Positions 9,484-21,718 are shown, numbered from the stretch's first letter. The stretch is DNA of 47,281 nucleotides from Caloramator proteoclasticus DSM 10124 (GCF_900129265.1 NZ_FQVG01000014.1:1-47281); one strand, 5' to 3'. Notes: a model not told the origin generated them from the sequence alone. A program made the numbers and translations.

Positions 9484-10404
9484 TTATGCCTCTAATTTAA
9501 TTCTTGGGTCTATCACAGCATATAGCAAGTCTACTATTAGATTACATACTACAAGAAGGGTGCTGTAAAAAATTGTTGTACCCATAATAAGCATAAAATC
9601 TCTGTTACCAATACTTGTTACAAATTCTCTACCAAGTCCTGGTATAGCAAAAATCTTTTCTATAACGAAGCTACCTGTTAAAACACCCGCTACAAGTGGT
9701 CCAAGATAAGTTACTACAGGTATAAGTGCATTTCTTAGGGCGTGTTTATATATAACAACGTTTCTTGATAGCCCCTTTGCCTTTGCAGTTCTTATATAGT
9801 CTTGTCTTATAACATCAAGTAAGCTTGAACGAGTAAGTCTTGCTATAAAGGATAATGAATAACCACTAAGTGCAAGTGCAGGTAATATCATATATTTAGG
9901 TCCTGCAAAGCCTGATGATGGTAATAATCTTAATTTAACTGAAAATACATACATAAGTAATGTTGCTATAACGAAGCTTGGAACTGTAACTCCCAGTGTC
10001 GCAATAACCATAACTAATCTATCCTGCCATTTACCTTGGTTTAGTGCCGCAACAACTCCTAAGTAAATTCCTAAAATCAATGAAAATATTATTGAAACTG
10101 CTCCTAACTTTGCAGAAGCCGGGAATGAATATGCTATCATTTCATTAACTGTTCTACCTTCATACTTTAAAGTAGGGCCTAAATCTCCTCTACTTAAATT
10201 CTTTAGATACATTACATATTGTTCATATAGAGGCTTATTTAATCCATACTTTGCCTCAAGATTTGCTTTTATTTTTGGTGGCAATGGTTTTTCATTGTCG
10301 AATGGTCCACCTGGCAATGCGTGCATTAAAAAGAATGTTGCAGTAAGTACTACAAATAGTGTGATAACACTCGTAACCAGTCTCTTGATGATGTAGTTAA
10401 TCAT
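9484..10404 (-). CDS. oppB: Oligopeptide ABC transporter permease OppB
   Basis: 306 aa, the first gene of the opp operon. N-terminal IKRLVTSVITLFVVLTATFF is the family TM1, followed by MHALPGGPF. The EAA motif is RTAKAKGLSRNVVIYKHALRNA, and the C-terminal segment has IGNRDFMLIMGTTIFYS. Six TM helices expected. ATG preceded by AGGAGGAGAG. A second copy of opp genes is not present in the window. Confidence 0.95.
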   Translation of the reverse strand: MINYIIKRLVTSVITLFVVLTATFFLMHALPGGPFDNEKPLPPKIKANLEAKYGLNKPLYEQYVMYLKNLSRGDLGPTLKYEGRTVNEMIAYSFPASAKLGAVSIIFSLILGIYLGVVAALNQGKWQDRLVMVIATLGVTVPSFVIATLLMYVFSVKLRLLPSSGFAGPKYMILPALALSGYSLSFIARLTRSSLLDVIRQDYIRTAKAKGLSRNVVIYKHALRNALIPVVTYLGPLVAGVLTGSFVIEKIFAIPGLGREFVTSIGNRDFMLIMGTTIFYSTLLVVCNLIVDLLYAVIDPRIKLEA

Positions 10405-10834
10405 TCTTCTCTCCTCCTTAAAATAATGTTCCCCCTCATAGGTTAAACAGATTTTAAATAAATATTAAACTAAAACCTAAAAAAAATCAATAAAATTTTT
10501 TGTGTATTGCGACACTTGAATTTAAAATTAATTTAATTTTCTTTTAGTAATATTATTATACTATATTTTTTCATTATATCCTTCTGTATTTTTATGGTTT
10601 TATTTACAAATGTTAAAATTATGATATTTTATAGATGATATTATTGCACATAAATTATTTTTATGCAACTAAATTTTAGTTTTTTACATATTTTTAATGC
10701 ATATTTATTCTTTTTAATAAATTAAATAATTTAATAATTTCATATTAATTAATGTTAATTTTTCTTAATATTTTAATTTTTTCTTCAATTTTTATGTTTT
10801 TTGCTTTTATTTTTCTGAATTTTATATAAAAATA
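10405..10834. other. AT-rich intergenic region upstream of opp
   Basis: About 430 bp without a supported gene, extremely A/T-rich with many T-runs on the plus strand. On the minus strand it holds the opp promoter near its left end (10462-10490) and the opp RBS. It also contains a further TATAAT-like cluster around 10560-10580 and no convincing hairpin. Such AT-rich upstream DNA may be curved or UP-element-like. I see no riboswitch. Confidence 0.6.
10462..10490 (-). promoter_or_regulatory. oppB: Candidate opp operon promoter
   Basis: On the minus strand TTGATT (10485-10490), a 17-nt spacer and TAATAT (10462-10467) lie about 55 nt upstream of the oppB ATG. This leaves a leader of roughly 50 nt with the SD AGGAGGAGAG. 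Confidence 0.55.
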
Positions 10835-10860
10835 AAAGATAGGGTTTTTACCCTATCTTT
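10835..10860 (-). terminator. Terminator of the pcrA-ligA-gatCAB operon
   Basis: AAAGATAGGG (10851-10860 read on minus) and CCCTATCTTT (10835-10844) form a 10-bp stem with a 6-nt loop, followed on the minus strand by TATTTTTAT. The stem begins within the last gatB codons, and the gatB stop (10853-10855) lies inside it. Confidence 0.85.
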
Positions 10861-12280
10861 TTTGCAATTCTTCTTCCACTAACTTATTAACAAGCTGCGG
10901 ATTTGCCTTTCCCTTTGATGCCTTCATAACTTGACCAACTACAAATCCCATAGCCTTTGTCTTACCATTCTTAAAGTCTTCAACTGATTGTGGATTTTCA
11001 TCTAAAACCTTATTTACTATATCCCTTATGGCATTTTCATCAGAGATTTGAACCATTCCCTTTTCATTAACTATCTTTTCAGGATCGTCTCCTGTTTCAA
11101 ACATATCCTTAAATACCTTCTTTGCTATTGTACCTGTTATTGTTCCATTGTTTATAAGTTCAATTAGCTTTGATAGATGTTTAGGTTGAACTTTAATATC
11201 CTCTATACTCATCTCTCTATCGTTTAAAGTTCTTAAAACTTCACCCATAATCCAGTTACTTGCATCCTTTGGTGAAGCTCCTTCTTTAACAGTATCTTCA
11301 AAAAATGCAGCAAGTGCCTTAGATGATGTAAGTATTGAGGCATCATACTCTGGAAGGCCATATTCGCTTATATATCTTGCCCTCTTTTTATCTGGTAATT
11401 CTGGAAGCGTACTTTTAACATTGTTTATCCATTCATCATCAACAACTAAATAAACCATATCTGGTTCTGGGAAATATCTATAATCGTGGGCCTCTTCTTT
11501 ACTTCTCATAACAACAGTTTCGCCCTTTGCCTCGTCCCATCTTCTTGTTTCCTGTACTATTTTTTCTCCTCTATTTATAGCTTCTATTTGTCTTTTTATT
11601 TCATATTCAATTGCCTTTTCTACCGCTTTAAAGGAGTTCATATTTTTTATTTCTGTCTTTACGCCAAATTCAGTTGAACCCTTAGGTCTTACTGAAACAT
11701 TGGCATCACATCTAAGTGAACCTTCCTCCATCTTGCAGTCTGAAACTTCTGTATATTGAAGTATAGCCTTTAAATTTTCTAAATACATCTTTGCCTCTTG
11801 GGCAGTTCTCATATCTGGCTTTGAAACAATCTCAATTAAAGGTACGCCTGAACGGTTAAAATCAACATAGGTTCCATCTTCTCTATGTAGAGCCTTTCCT
11901 GCATCCTCCTCAATATGTATTCTTTGAATTCCTATTTTTTTTGTTCCCTCTTCTGTTGTAATTTCAATATATCCATTTTTACAAAGAGGAGTTTCGTCTT
12001 GAGTTATTTGATAGTTCTTTGGGCAGTCAGGATAAAAATAATTTTTTCTTGCCATATATGTTTCTTTATTTATTTCACAGTTTAGAGCAAGACCTGCCTT
12101 CATCGCATAAGTTACAACTTCTTTATTTAAAACAGGTAAGGCACCTGGAAGTCCCATACATACAGGACAACAGTGGGTATTTTGTTCTCCACCAAACTCT
12201 GTTGTACAACCGCAATATATCTTTGTTTTTGTTGAAAGTTCAGCGTGAACTTCAAGTCCAATTATTGCTTCAAACTCCAT
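10853..12280 (-). CDS. gatB: Asp-tRNA(Asn)/Glu-tRNA(Gln) amidotransferase subunit B
   Basis: 475 aa. Binds tRNA and activates the carboxylate of mischarged Glu-tRNA(Gln)/Asp-tRNA(Asn) with ATP. The [16 protein letters not shown] start, the zinc-type Cys cluster [19 protein letters not shown] and [14 protein letters not shown] are diagnostic. The C-terminal third is the helical YqeY-like tRNA-binding domain. Last gene of the operon, 14 nt after gatA. Its presence implies that Gln-tRNA and/or Asn-tRNA is made by transamidation. Confidence 0.97.
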   Translation of the reverse strand: MEFEAIIGLEVHAELSTKTKIYCGCTTEFGGEQNTHCCPVCMGLPGALPVLNKEVVTYAMKAGLALNCEINKETYMARKNYFYPDCPKNYQITQDETPLCKNGYIEITTEEGTKKIGIQRIHIEEDAGKALHREDGTYVDFNRSGVPLIEIVSKPDMRTAQEAKMYLENLKAILQYTEVSDCKMEEGSLRCDANVSVRPKGSTEFGVKTEIKNMNSFKAVEKAIEYEIKRQIEAINRGEKIVQETRRWDEAKGETVVMRSKEEAHDYRYFPEPDMVYLVVDDEWINNVKSTLPELPDKKRARYISEYGLPEYDASILTSSKALAAFFEDTVKEGASPKDASNWIMGEVLRTLNDREMSIEDIKVQPKHLSKLIELINNGTITGTIAKKVFKDMFETGDDPEKIVNEKGMVQISDENAIRDIVNKVLDENPQSVEDFKNGKTKAMGFVVGQVMKASKGKANPQLVNKLVEEELQKR

Positions 12281-12294
12281 TTTTACACCTCCTA

Positions 12295-13746
12295 TTAGAT
12301 GCTTGGTCTAACCTTTGAAAATTCAGTTTCTCTTTCAAAGGCGTGGCCTACCTTAATTAATGTTCCCTCATCAAAGTAATTTCCAACAAGCTGCATTCCA
12401 ACTGGAAGACCTCCAACAAAACCTGCTGGTATTGAAATAGCTGGAACTCCTGCAATATTTATCGGAACTGTATAGATGTCTGATAGATACATTTCAAGTG
12501 GATTATTAGATTTTTCTCCAATCTTAAAGGCAACAGTTGGTGATGTAGGAGTAAGTATTACATCAACATCCTCAAAGGCCCTCTTATATTCGTTTATAAT
12601 TAGAGTTCTAACCTTAAGTGCCTTTTTATAGTAAGCATCATAATATCCTGCAGAAAGTGCATATGTACCAAGCATAATTCTTCTCTTTACTTCATCTCCA
12701 AAACCTTGGCTTCTTGATTTTACATAAAGATCGACAACATCTTCAAAGTCCTTTGCTCGATATCCATATCTTATACCATCAAATCTTGCAAGATTTGAAC
12801 TTGCCTCTGAACTTGCAAGAATATAGTAAACTGCAAGGGCATACTTTGACATTGGTAGGCTTATTTCTTTAATTTCTGCCCCAAGCCTTCTTAAAACTTC
12901 GATTGCATTTTCTATTTCTCTTCTTACATCTTCATTTAATCCTTCTGCGAAACATTCCTTTGGTATACCTATCCTTAATCCCTTTATATCTTGATTTAAA
13001 TATTTTGTATAATCCTCAACTTCCCTCTTTGCACTTGTTGAATCCATCTCATCATATCCTGCAATCGCCTTTAGAACGTGAGCACAGTCCTCAACATCCT
13101 TTGTAAATGGTCCTATTTGGTCAAGGGATGAAGCAAAGGCAACAAGACCATATCTTGATATTCTTCCATAGGTTGGTTTTAAACCTACAACACCGCATAA
13201 GGAAGCAGGCTGTCTTATTGAACCACCTGTATCTGAACCTAAAGTATAGTAGGCCTCTCCAGCTGCAACAGCTGCTGCAGAACCACCTGATGAACCACCA
13301 GGAACTCTTTCTAAATCATATGGATTTCTTACCTTCTTAAAGGCTGAGTTTTCTGAAGAAGAACCCATAGCAAATTCATCCATATTAAGCTTTCCTAAAA
13401 TAACAGCATCATTTTGTTTTAAAAGCTTTGTAACGTGTGCATCATAGGGTGATACAAAGTTTTGTAGCATCTTTGAAGCACAGGTAGTCTTTAGACCTTC
13501 TACACATATATTGTCCTTTATAGCCATTGGAATACCTGCAAGGAAGGAAACTTCTTCTCCCCTTCTTATCTTTTCATCTACTTCCCTTGCCTTATTTAAT
13601 GCACCCTCTTCATCTATTTGAAGATATGCACCTATCTTATCATCTACGCTACTTATTCTGTCTAATGTATTTTTGGTAAGCTCTACACAACTTACCTCAC
13701 CTTTATTTATAAGTTCTCTTATTTCGTGAAGTGTTTTAGTATGCAC
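12295..13746 (-). CDS. gatA: Asp-tRNA(Asn)/Glu-tRNA(Gln) amidotransferase subunit A
   Basis: 483 aa, the glutaminase subunit of the amidase-signature family. The Ser-cisSer-Lys triad is visible: K77 in MAIKDN, S152 in the GGSSGGS loop and S176 in [12 protein letters not shown]. The ammonia released from glutamine is channelled to GatB. Normal length. Starts with ATG after AGGAGGGATATAGGTGC, 11 nt after the gatC stop. Confidence 0.97.
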   Translation of the reverse strand: MHTKTLHEIRELINKGEVSCVELTKNTLDRISSVDDKIGAYLQIDEEGALNKAREVDEKIRRGEEVSFLAGIPMAIKDNICVEGLKTTCASKMLQNFVSPYDAHVTKLLKQNDAVILGKLNMDEFAMGSSSENSAFKKVRNPYDLERVPGGSSGGSAAAVAAGEAYYTLGSDTGGSIRQPASLCGVVGLKPTYGRISRYGLVAFASSLDQIGPFTKDVEDCAHVLKAIAGYDEMDSTSAKREVEDYTKYLNQDIKGLRIGIPKECFAEGLNEDVRREIENAIEVLRRLGAEIKEISLPMSKYALAVYYILASSEASSNLARFDGIRYGYRAKDFEDVVDLYVKSRSQGFGDEVKRRIMLGTYALSAGYYDAYYKKALKVRTLIINEYKRAFEDVDVILTPTSPTVAFKIGEKSNNPLEMYLSDIYTVPINIAGVPAISIPAGFVGGLPVGMQLVGNYFDEGTLIKVGHAFERETEFSKVRPSI

Positions 13747-13757
13747 CTATATCCCTC

Positions 13758-14045
13758 CTATTCAATAACCTTTGGTACTTTAACAAATCCATCTTGAGAA
13801 TCTGGTGCGTTTTTAAGTAGAGAATCTCTATTGAAGGAATCCTTAACTACATCCTCCCTTAATGCATTTTCTACTCTGTAGGCACCTATGCTTATTTCTA
13901 CATTTTCTGTATCAACCTCGTTTAGCATCTCAACATAGTTTAAAATACCATTTAAATCCTCTGTAAACCTTTGCTTTTGTTCTTCTGTAAACTCAAGTCT
14001 TGCAAGCTTTGCAACGTATTCTACATCGCGAATAGTAACTAACAT
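13758..14045 (-). CDS. gatC: Asp-tRNA(Asn)/Glu-tRNA(Gln) amidotransferase subunit C
   Basis: 95 aa, a small scaffold that wraps around GatA and stabilises GatAB. VEYVAKLARLEFTEEQKQRF at the N-terminus, ILNYVEMLNEVDTENVE in the middle, and an extended C-terminal LREDVV...LLKNAPDSQDGFVKVPKVIE are the family pattern. First of the gatCAB trio. Confidence 0.95.
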   Translation of the reverse strand: MLVTIRDVEYVAKLARLEFTEEQKQRFTEDLNGILNYVEMLNEVDTENVEISIGAYRVENALREDVVKDSFNRDSLLKNAPDSQDGFVKVPKVIE

Positions 14046-14062
14046 ATAAACACCTTCCCTTC

Positions 14063-16329
<2,267 letters not shown>

Positions 16330-16332
16330 TCA

Positions 16333-18537
16333 TCATATTTTTTCAAGGGGTGCAGTAGATGCAAGTAAATTTTTAACTCCTGCTTTATCAAATTCAACAG
16401 TAATCATTTTATCCGCTGCAATCTCCTTAACTGCTACAACCTTTCCAACTCCAAATATCTTATGTTTAACAAGCATTCCAACATCGTAGTTTGCAGATTT
16501 ATTTAAATTAGGTTTTTGAATAACAGGTGTTGTATTTATCTTATTAACTGTTGATATTGTCTTACTTGGTGCCCTATAGTCATCATAATTATACACCCTG
16601 TTAAAGCTCATTCTCTTTGGAGATATATCATCTATTAAATGTTCTGGTATTTCCTCAATAAAACTTGATACATTATTAAACATAGTTCTTCCATACATCA
16701 TTCTCTGCTGTGCACAGGTTAAATAAAGCTTCTTTTTCGCCCTTGTTATACCAACATAGCAGAGCCTTCTTTCCTCTTCAAGCTCATCCTCATCATCCTT
16801 TGCTGAAAAGTGTGGAAATATTCCCTCCTCCATTGCAGCAATAAAAACAATATTAAACTCAAGTCCCTTTGCTGTATGAAGTGTCATTAATGTAACTGCA
16901 TCTATATTTTCAATTTGGTCTTGATCTGATACAAGTGCAATTCTTTCTAAAAATGCTGCTAAACTTTTATCCTCATTTTGTTCTTCAAACTCTACAGCTG
17001 CTGATTTAAATTCGTTTAAGTTTTCTATTCTATCTTGGCTCTCCTTTGTATTATCCTCAAGTAGTTCCTTTATATAACCTGTTGTATCGAGTATCTCTGA
17101 AATAAGGCTTGATACAGTCATTCTATCTTTACTTACAATAAAGTAGTTCATCTGGCTTATAAACTTCTCAATAGCATTTGCTGCACGTTTTGTAATTCCA
17201 TCTATTCTGTCTATCTCAAGAAGGGCAGAATACAGGCTTATATCCCTGCTGTTTGCATATTCCTTTACCTTGTCAATTGTTGCCTGTCCTATTCCCCTTC
17301 TTGGAACATTTATAATTCTCTCAAGACTTATATTATCAAGAGGGTTATTTATAACTCTAAGATATGCTAAAATGTCCCTTATTTCTTTTCTATCATAGAA
17401 CTTTAGTCCTCCAACAACCCTATAGGGAACAGATGATGTAACAAAGGCTTCTTCTAAAATACGGGACATTGCATTTGTTCTATACAGCACTGCAAAGTCT
17501 GATAGACTATATCCTTCTTGAACAAGCCTCTTTATCTCCTTTACAATAAATAGTGCTTCATCTTCTCCATTTTCTGCTTTATAAAATCTCACATTTTCTC
17601 CAAGCTCATTTTGCGTCCAGAGCCTCTTATGTTTTCTATTTTCATTATTCTGTATCACATAATTTGCAGCATCCAGTATCTTCTTTGTGCATCTGTAGTT
17701 CTGTTCAAGTTTAATAACTTTTACATCTGGAAAATCCTTTTCAAATTCTAAAATATTTCTTATATCAGCATGTCTCCAACTGTAAATGCACTGATCATCA
17801 TCGCCAACGACACAAAGATTTCTGTGTTCCTTTGCAAGTATATTAACAAACTCATATTGAGCCCTATTTGTATCTTGATATTCATCTACCAAAATATATC
17901 TAAATTTCCTTCTATAATAATTCAATACATCTTCATTTTCCTTAAATAGTTTTACAGTAAGCATTATTATATCGTCAAAATCCAATGCATTGCTCTTTTT
18001 AAGTTTTCTTTGATACATTTTATATATATTTGCAAGGTTTCTTGTTTTAAAGTCCATACCATATCTACTATAATAGGTTTCTGCATCAATAAGATCATCC
18101 TTTAGAGAACCTATCTTTGATAAAACATCCTTAGGAGGCATTGCCTTTTCATCTATATTAAGCTCGCTCAAGCATTCCTTTATTATTTTTTCTTGATCCT
18201 GCGTATCATATATTACAAAATCCTTGTTGTAGCCAATCTTTTCAATATCCTGCCTTAAAATTCTTACACAGGCTGAATGGAAGGTACTTATCCATATATT
18301 TCTTGCTTCATCTCCAACAATCTGAATTATTCTTTCCTTCATCTCCTGTGCTGCTTTGTTTGTAAAAGTTATTGCTAATATATTTCCAGGATACACTCCA
18401 TTTTCAATTAAATTTGCTATTCTATAAGTTAAAACCCTTGTTTTACCACTACCTGCACCTGCAAGTATTAAAAGAGGCCCCTCTAAAGTTTCAACTGCCT
18501 CTCTCTGTTCTTTATTTAAAACACTCAAATCCAACAT
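16333..18537 (-). CDS. pcrA: ATP-dependent DNA helicase PcrA (UvrD/Rep family)
   Basis: 734 aa, SF1A 3'-5' helicase for repair and for clearing RecA or stalled forks. Walker A AGAGSGKT (26-33), motif Ia TFTNKAAQEM, motif II DEYQDTN (218-224), motif III GDDDQCIYSWRHA, motif V VTLMTLHTAKGLEF, motif VI YVGITRAKKKL. The C-terminal tail ends in a Tudor-like segment (GMLVKHKIFGVGKVVAV). First gene of the operon; ATG with AGGAGG 11 nt upstream. Confidence 0.97.
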   Translation of the reverse strand: MLDLSVLNKEQREAVETLEGPLLILAGAGSGKTRVLTYRIANLIENGVYPGNILAITFTNKAAQEMKERIIQIVGDEARNIWISTFHSACVRILRQDIEKIGYNKDFVIYDTQDQEKIIKECLSELNIDEKAMPPKDVLSKIGSLKDDLIDAETYYSRYGMDFKTRNLANIYKMYQRKLKKSNALDFDDIIMLTVKLFKENEDVLNYYRRKFRYILVDEYQDTNRAQYEFVNILAKEHRNLCVVGDDDQCIYSWRHADIRNILEFEKDFPDVKVIKLEQNYRCTKKILDAANYVIQNNENRKHKRLWTQNELGENVRFYKAENGEDEALFIVKEIKRLVQEGYSLSDFAVLYRTNAMSRILEEAFVTSSVPYRVVGGLKFYDRKEIRDILAYLRVINNPLDNISLERIINVPRRGIGQATIDKVKEYANSRDISLYSALLEIDRIDGITKRAANAIEKFISQMNYFIVSKDRMTVSSLISEILDTTGYIKELLEDNTKESQDRIENLNEFKSAAVEFEEQNEDKSLAAFLERIALVSDQDQIENIDAVTLMTLHTAKGLEFNIVFIAAMEEGIFPHFSAKDDEDELEEERRLCYVGITRAKKKLYLTCAQQRMMYGRTMFNNVSSFIEEIPEHLIDDISPKRMSFNRVYNYDDYRAPSKTISTVNKINTTPVIQKPNLNKSANYDVGMLVKHKIFGVGKVVAVKEIAADKMITVEFDKAGVKNLLASTAPLEKI

Positions 18538-18575
18538 ACCTATATATTCCTCCTAATACGACTTCAATATTATAG

Positions 18576-18584
18576 ATTATACCA
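18576..18584 (-). promoter_or_regulatory. pcrA: Extended -10 promoter of the pcrA operon
   Basis: TGGTATAAT on the minus strand: TATAAT at 18576-18581 with the TG of an extended -10. No good -35 is seen 17 nt upstream. It lies between the yerC terminator and the pcrA RBS, about 39 nt before the ATG. Confidence 0.65.
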
Positions 18585-18616
18585 TTATTTTTAAATTGCT
18601 GCTACTTAACAATCAA

Positions 18617-18640
18617 AAAGGGCAGCAATTGCTACCCTTT
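18617..18640 (-). terminator. Terminator of yerC
   Basis: On the minus strand AAAGGG-T-AGCA pairs with TGCT-G-CCCTTT around an AATT centre, followed by TTGATT. The stem starts right after the yerC stop codon. The T-run is short, so efficiency may be moderate. Confidence 0.75.
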
Positions 18641-18938
18641 ATTTTTGTTTCATCTTTTCAAAAACAATTTTATATCCATCTTGTCCATAATTTAAACTTC
18701 TATTTACCCTACTTATAGTTGCTGTACTTGCACCTGTTGTCTCTGCTATATCTATATAGGTCTTTCTTTCAAGAAGCATTTTTGCAACCTGAAGTCTTTG
18801 GGACATTGCCTGAAGCTCATTTATTGTACAAAGGTCTTCAAAAAATCTATAACATTCCTCAAGTGTCTCAAGATTTAATATTGCATTAAATAGATAATCC
18901 ATCTCTTCACTTTTAAGCTTTGATGTATATTCCCTCAC
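18639..18938 (-). CDS. yerC: YerC/YecD-family TrpR-related regulator
   Basis: 99 aa from the GTG at 18938. I prefer this start to the ATG at 18971 because GAGGTGAT lies 6 nt before the GTG, and because the upstream ATG falls inside the -10 box. The fold is an all-helical TrpR-like DNA-binding domain (ELQAMSQRLQVAKMLLERK, then ETTGASTATISRVNRSLNYG as helix-turn-helix). In Firmicutes it commonly neighbours pcrA; its ligand and targets are not known. Confidence 0.88.
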   Translation of the reverse strand: MREYTSKLKSEEMDYLFNAILNLETLEECYRFFEDLCTINELQAMSQRLQVAKMLLERKTYIDIAETTGASTATISRVNRSLNYGQDGYKIVFEKMKQK

Positions 18939-18969
18939 ACTTATCACCTCGTAAAAATTATTCAAATAC

Positions 18970-18978
18970 ATTATACCA
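18970..18978 (-). promoter_or_regulatory. yerC: Extended -10 promoter of yerC
   Basis: TGGTATAAT on the minus strand, identical to the pcrA promoter core. It lies directly behind the terminator of the upstream gene. Transcription should start near 18963, so the GTG at 18938 is the only reasonable start. Confidence 0.65.
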
Positions 18979-18983
18979 TAAAA

Positions 18984-19001
18984 AAGAGGGAAAACTCCCT
19001 C
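18984..19001 (-). terminator. Terminator after the pseudouridine synthase gene
   Basis: AGAGGGA-GTTT-TCCCTCT on the minus strand, a 7-bp stem followed by TTTTTAT: a canonical intrinsic terminator. It begins at the last base of the stop codon. Confidence 0.88.
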
Positions 19002-19729
19002 TACTTTTTAACTGCACTATATAAAAGTTCAACTTCTTCTTCAGTCAATTCCCTACTCTCACCAAGTTTTAGGTTCTCATCTAATTTTAGGGGACCCATC
19101 TCAATTCTCTTTAGGTATATAACCTTTTTACCAACTGCCTCAAACATTCTTTTTACTTGATGATATTTTCCCTCATATATAACAAGCTCTATTTCTGATA
19201 TCTCGTCTGATTTTAATATAGTAAGCTCTGCAGGCATAGTCTTATAACCATCATCTAAAACTACACCCTTTTTAAATTTATTAACATCATCCTCTGTAAC
19301 CACACCCTGCACCTTTGCAAAATATTTCTTAGGAACGTGTCTTTTAGGAGATAATAACAGATGATTTAATTCTCCATCGTTTGTTAATATCAAAAGTCCC
19401 TCAGTATCTTTATCTAATCTTCCAACAGGACTTGGCATAAATATTCTATACTCATCGGGTAATATATCAACAACCGTTTCATCATAATCATCCTCAGTTG
19501 CACTAATTACCCCTTGAGGCTTATTTAACATAACGTAAATATATTTCTTATACTGAAGAATTTCTCCATCTACTTCAATTATATCCTTTTCTGGTTCAAC
19601 GTGCATTGAAAAATCCTTAACTTTGTTTCCATTAACCAGTACAACTCCAGACCTAACTAAAGATTTTACCTCTTTTCTTGTACCATATCCCATATTTGCA
19701 AGAACTTTATCTAATCTTTCTTTAGACAT
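19001..19729 (-). CDS. RsuA/RluB-family rRNA pseudouridine synthase
   Basis: 242 aa. N-terminal S4 RNA-binding domain (about residues 1-60, RLDKVLANMGYGTRKEVK) and a catalytic domain with GRLDKDTEGL (103-112) bearing the catalytic Asp106. The length and the YHQVKRMFEAVGKKV C-terminus favour the 16S-type RsuA subgroup over RluB, but substrate assignment from sequence is uncertain. Follows the patatin gene by 1 nt; SD GGAGGTTTAAG. Confidence 0.93.
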   Translation of the reverse strand: MSKERLDKVLANMGYGTRKEVKSLVRSGVVLVNGNKVKDFSMHVEPEKDIIEVDGEILQYKKYIYVMLNKPQGVISATEDDYDETVVDILPDEYRIFMPSPVGRLDKDTEGLLILTNDGELNHLLLSPKRHVPKKYFAKVQGVVTEDDVNKFKKGVVLDDGYKTMPAELTILKSDEISEIELVIYEGKYHQVKRMFEAVGKKVIYLKRIEMGPLKLDENLKLGESRELTEEEVELLYSAVKK

Positions 19730-19730
19730 C

Positions 19731-21062
19731 TTAAACCTCCACGCCTTTTCTTTGAAGTATTAGTGATATAAAGAGGTTCGCTACAACAACCTTTGGCATA
19801 AAAACAGAAAGAAGCCTTCTAAATCTTTTTATATCTTCATTCTGTTGCATACCTGGATAAAAGGAAAGTAAAAACTTTGCCTCCATAAAAACCTTCTTCA
19901 TTTCCCTATCAAACTCTATTTCGTTTCTGCTTAATATTAATTTTTTAAGCCCTGCGACATATTCATTAAAATCATTGCTTGTTTTAATTTCATTGTAGGT
20001 ATTATAGATGACATCAATTAATTCATCTAATTCATATACTCTTCTTCTATTAATTCCAAGCTGTTCTGCTGTTATTTCCGCCATAGCTAATATTACACTA
20101 TCTGTAGTTAAATTGGAAGGGGTATATTGTTGAATTACCCTTAAAATTTTATCTATTATTATTTTATTATTTTTATTAGCTCTTCCCCATTCTAATCCTA
20201 AAAATCTATACAGGTTTTTAAAATCTTCAGTATCTAGTTTTCCAATATAACTACTTCCTATACCTTCATTATTATTCTTTATATAATATTTATATCCAAC
20301 AACCTTTTTAAAGGCCTTGAGCGTATCTAAATATCCAATCTCTATATTAGTCTTTGATTTTTCACTATCAAAATTAAGCGTTCTTCCTAAATCCTCTGAA
20401 TTTTTAATCTTAATTATGTTGCAGTCCTTATATTTTGTCCTCTGGCTTATTCCTATACCTGAAACATCTACCACAATTATATCCTTTATACCTTTTTTTC
20501 TCATCATTGAAACAGGAATATTATTATATACTCCCCCATCAATAAACTTTTTATTATCTATCTCGTGGGGCTTGAAGGCTGGGAAACAGGCACTTGCAAG
20601 TAGATAATCCTTAAGTTTTCCATAGGGTATTTCATCCTTAAATACTTCAACTGGCTTTAAATCAGATAAAGAAAATGTAACAAGCCCAAAATCAATATCC
20701 GAATTTCTTATCTTATCCTCATCGACAACCTCATCAATTAGCATTTTTAAAGGCGTAACATCCAGTCCTCCTGACTTTATTGCCGCCTTTATATTCCTTA
20801 TTTTATTTGATATTTTGTTTTCGCCGTCTTGGGATGTTGCTATCTCTCCCTCAAGCTTTATTACTGTATCCATAGTTATGCTTGTCCATATTTCAAGTGC
20901 CTTCTCAAATTCATCCTGAACAATAAGTGCTCCATTTAAAGCCCCAACCGATGTACCACAAACAGCACATATAGGAATATTAAGCTCCCTTAGAGCCTTC
21001 CATACTCCTATTTCATATCCCCCTTTTGCACCTCCACCACCTAAAACCAAACCATAAGCCAT
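19731..21062 (-). CDS. Patatin-like phospholipase
   Basis: 443 aa. The patatin domain (about residues 1-195) has the oxyanion hole GGGGAKGG (8-15), nucleophile Ser38 in GTSVG and the dyad Asp175 in DGGVYNN. It is expected to be a Ser-Asp lipid acyl hydrolase. About 240 further residues are helical with no recognised domain. No signal peptide, so probably cytoplasmic or peripheral on the membrane. ATG with AAGGAGTGG upstream, 11 nt after the transglycosylase stop. Confidence 0.92.
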   Translation of the reverse strand: MAYGLVLGGGGAKGGYEIGVWKALRELNIPICAVCGTSVGALNGALIVQDEFEKALEIWTSITMDTVIKLEGEIATSQDGENKISNKIRNIKAAIKSGGLDVTPLKMLIDEVVDEDKIRNSDIDFGLVTFSLSDLKPVEVFKDEIPYGKLKDYLLASACFPAFKPHEIDNKKFIDGGVYNNIPVSMMRKKGIKDIIVVDVSGIGISQRTKYKDCNIIKIKNSEDLGRTLNFDSEKSKTNIEIGYLDTLKAFKKVVGYKYYIKNNNEGIGSSYIGKLDTEDFKNLYRFLGLEWGRANKNNKIIIDKILRVIQQYTPSNLTTDSVILAMAEITAEQLGINRRRVYELDELIDVIYNTYNEIKTSNDFNEYVAGLKKLILSRNEIEFDREMKKVFMEAKFLLSFYPGMQQNEDIKRFRRLLSVFMPKVVVANLFISLILQRKGVEV

Positions 21063-21073
21063 ATAACCACTCC

Positions 21074-21688
21074 TTAAAGTTTCTTGTACTGTTCATAATT
21101 TTTAAGTACTTTGTTTACATAGTTTCTTGTTTCGGTCGGCATCTTGCTAATCTCTTCTACAGTATCCACGCCTAACCTCTTCATTCTGCCTATTCCACCA
21201 TTGTATGCAGCAAGAGCTAAAGCCTTATTTCCAGAAAAACTGTTTAAAAGATTTCTTAGGTATCTTGTTCCCCCATCAAGATTTTCTAAGGCATCATAGG
21301 GATTAACCCCTAAAGACTTAGCAGTGCTTGGCATAAGCTGCATAAGTCCTATTGCTCCTGCCTTTGATACTGCATTTTGATTAAAACCTGACTCCTGCTT
21401 TATAACAGCTCTAATTAATTCTTCTTCAACTCCATATTTTCTTGAAACTTCCTTTATCGCCTCATCTAAATCCTTTGGACTATCGTTAATTATTTTTTTT
21501 ATATCACTAAAAACTTCAGTTGAATTTTTACTATTACTTTGATATGCTTGTCCACCTAATGTATTTTGAGATTCCAGCATTTTATCCAAAATAGCTCCAA
21601 ACATCATTCCTGTTTGTTCATTACTTGAAGCATACGCTGTTTGTAATAAATATACAGCTAAAAGTTGTGCTATTTGTTCTGTTCTCAA
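21074..21688 (-). CDS. SLT-type lytic transglycosylase
   Basis: 204 aa from TTG at 21688. AAGGAG stands 8 nt before it, whereas the GTG at 21697 overlaps that SD. C-terminal SLT (Slt70/LytE-like) domain: KQESGFN (catalytic Glu102 counted from the GTG), SKAGAIGLMQLMP and ALAAYNGG. The enzyme cleaves glycan strands of peptidoglycan with 1,6-anhydro product. The N-terminus has only a short hydrophobic stretch and no clear cleavage site, so the export route is uncertain. Confidence 0.93.
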   Translation of the reverse strand: MRTEQIAQLLAVYLLQTAYASSNEQTGMMFGAILDKMLESQNTLGGQAYQSNSKNSTEVFSDIKKIINDSPKDLDEAIKEVSRKYGVEEELIRAVIKQESGFNQNAVSKAGAIGLMQLMPSTAKSLGVNPYDALENLDGGTRYLRNLLNSFSGNKALALAAYNGGIGRMKRLGVDTVEEISKMPTETRNYVNKVLKNYEQYKKL

Positions 21689-21709
21689 TACTATCACTCC
21701 TTTAAGAAT

Positions 21710-21718
21710 ATTATAGCA
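21710..21718 (-). promoter_or_regulatory. Extended -10 promoter of the transglycosylase-patatin-pseudouridine synthase unit
   Basis: TGCTATAAT on the minus strand: TATAAT at 21710-21715 with upstream TG. It lies about 22 nt upstream of the TTG start. No clear -35. Confidence 0.5.

Noticed and set aside
10809-10823. CodY-box-like ATTTTTCTGAATTTT upstream of opp
   Set aside because: Three mismatches to AATTTTCWGAAAATT, and more than 300 bp from the proposed opp promoter in very AT-rich DNA; chance occurrence is likely.
12903-13340. Plus-strand ORFs across gatA and across other minus-strand genes
   Set aside because: These are Leu/His-rich shadow frames opposite highly conserved genes, with no RBS and no family resemblance.
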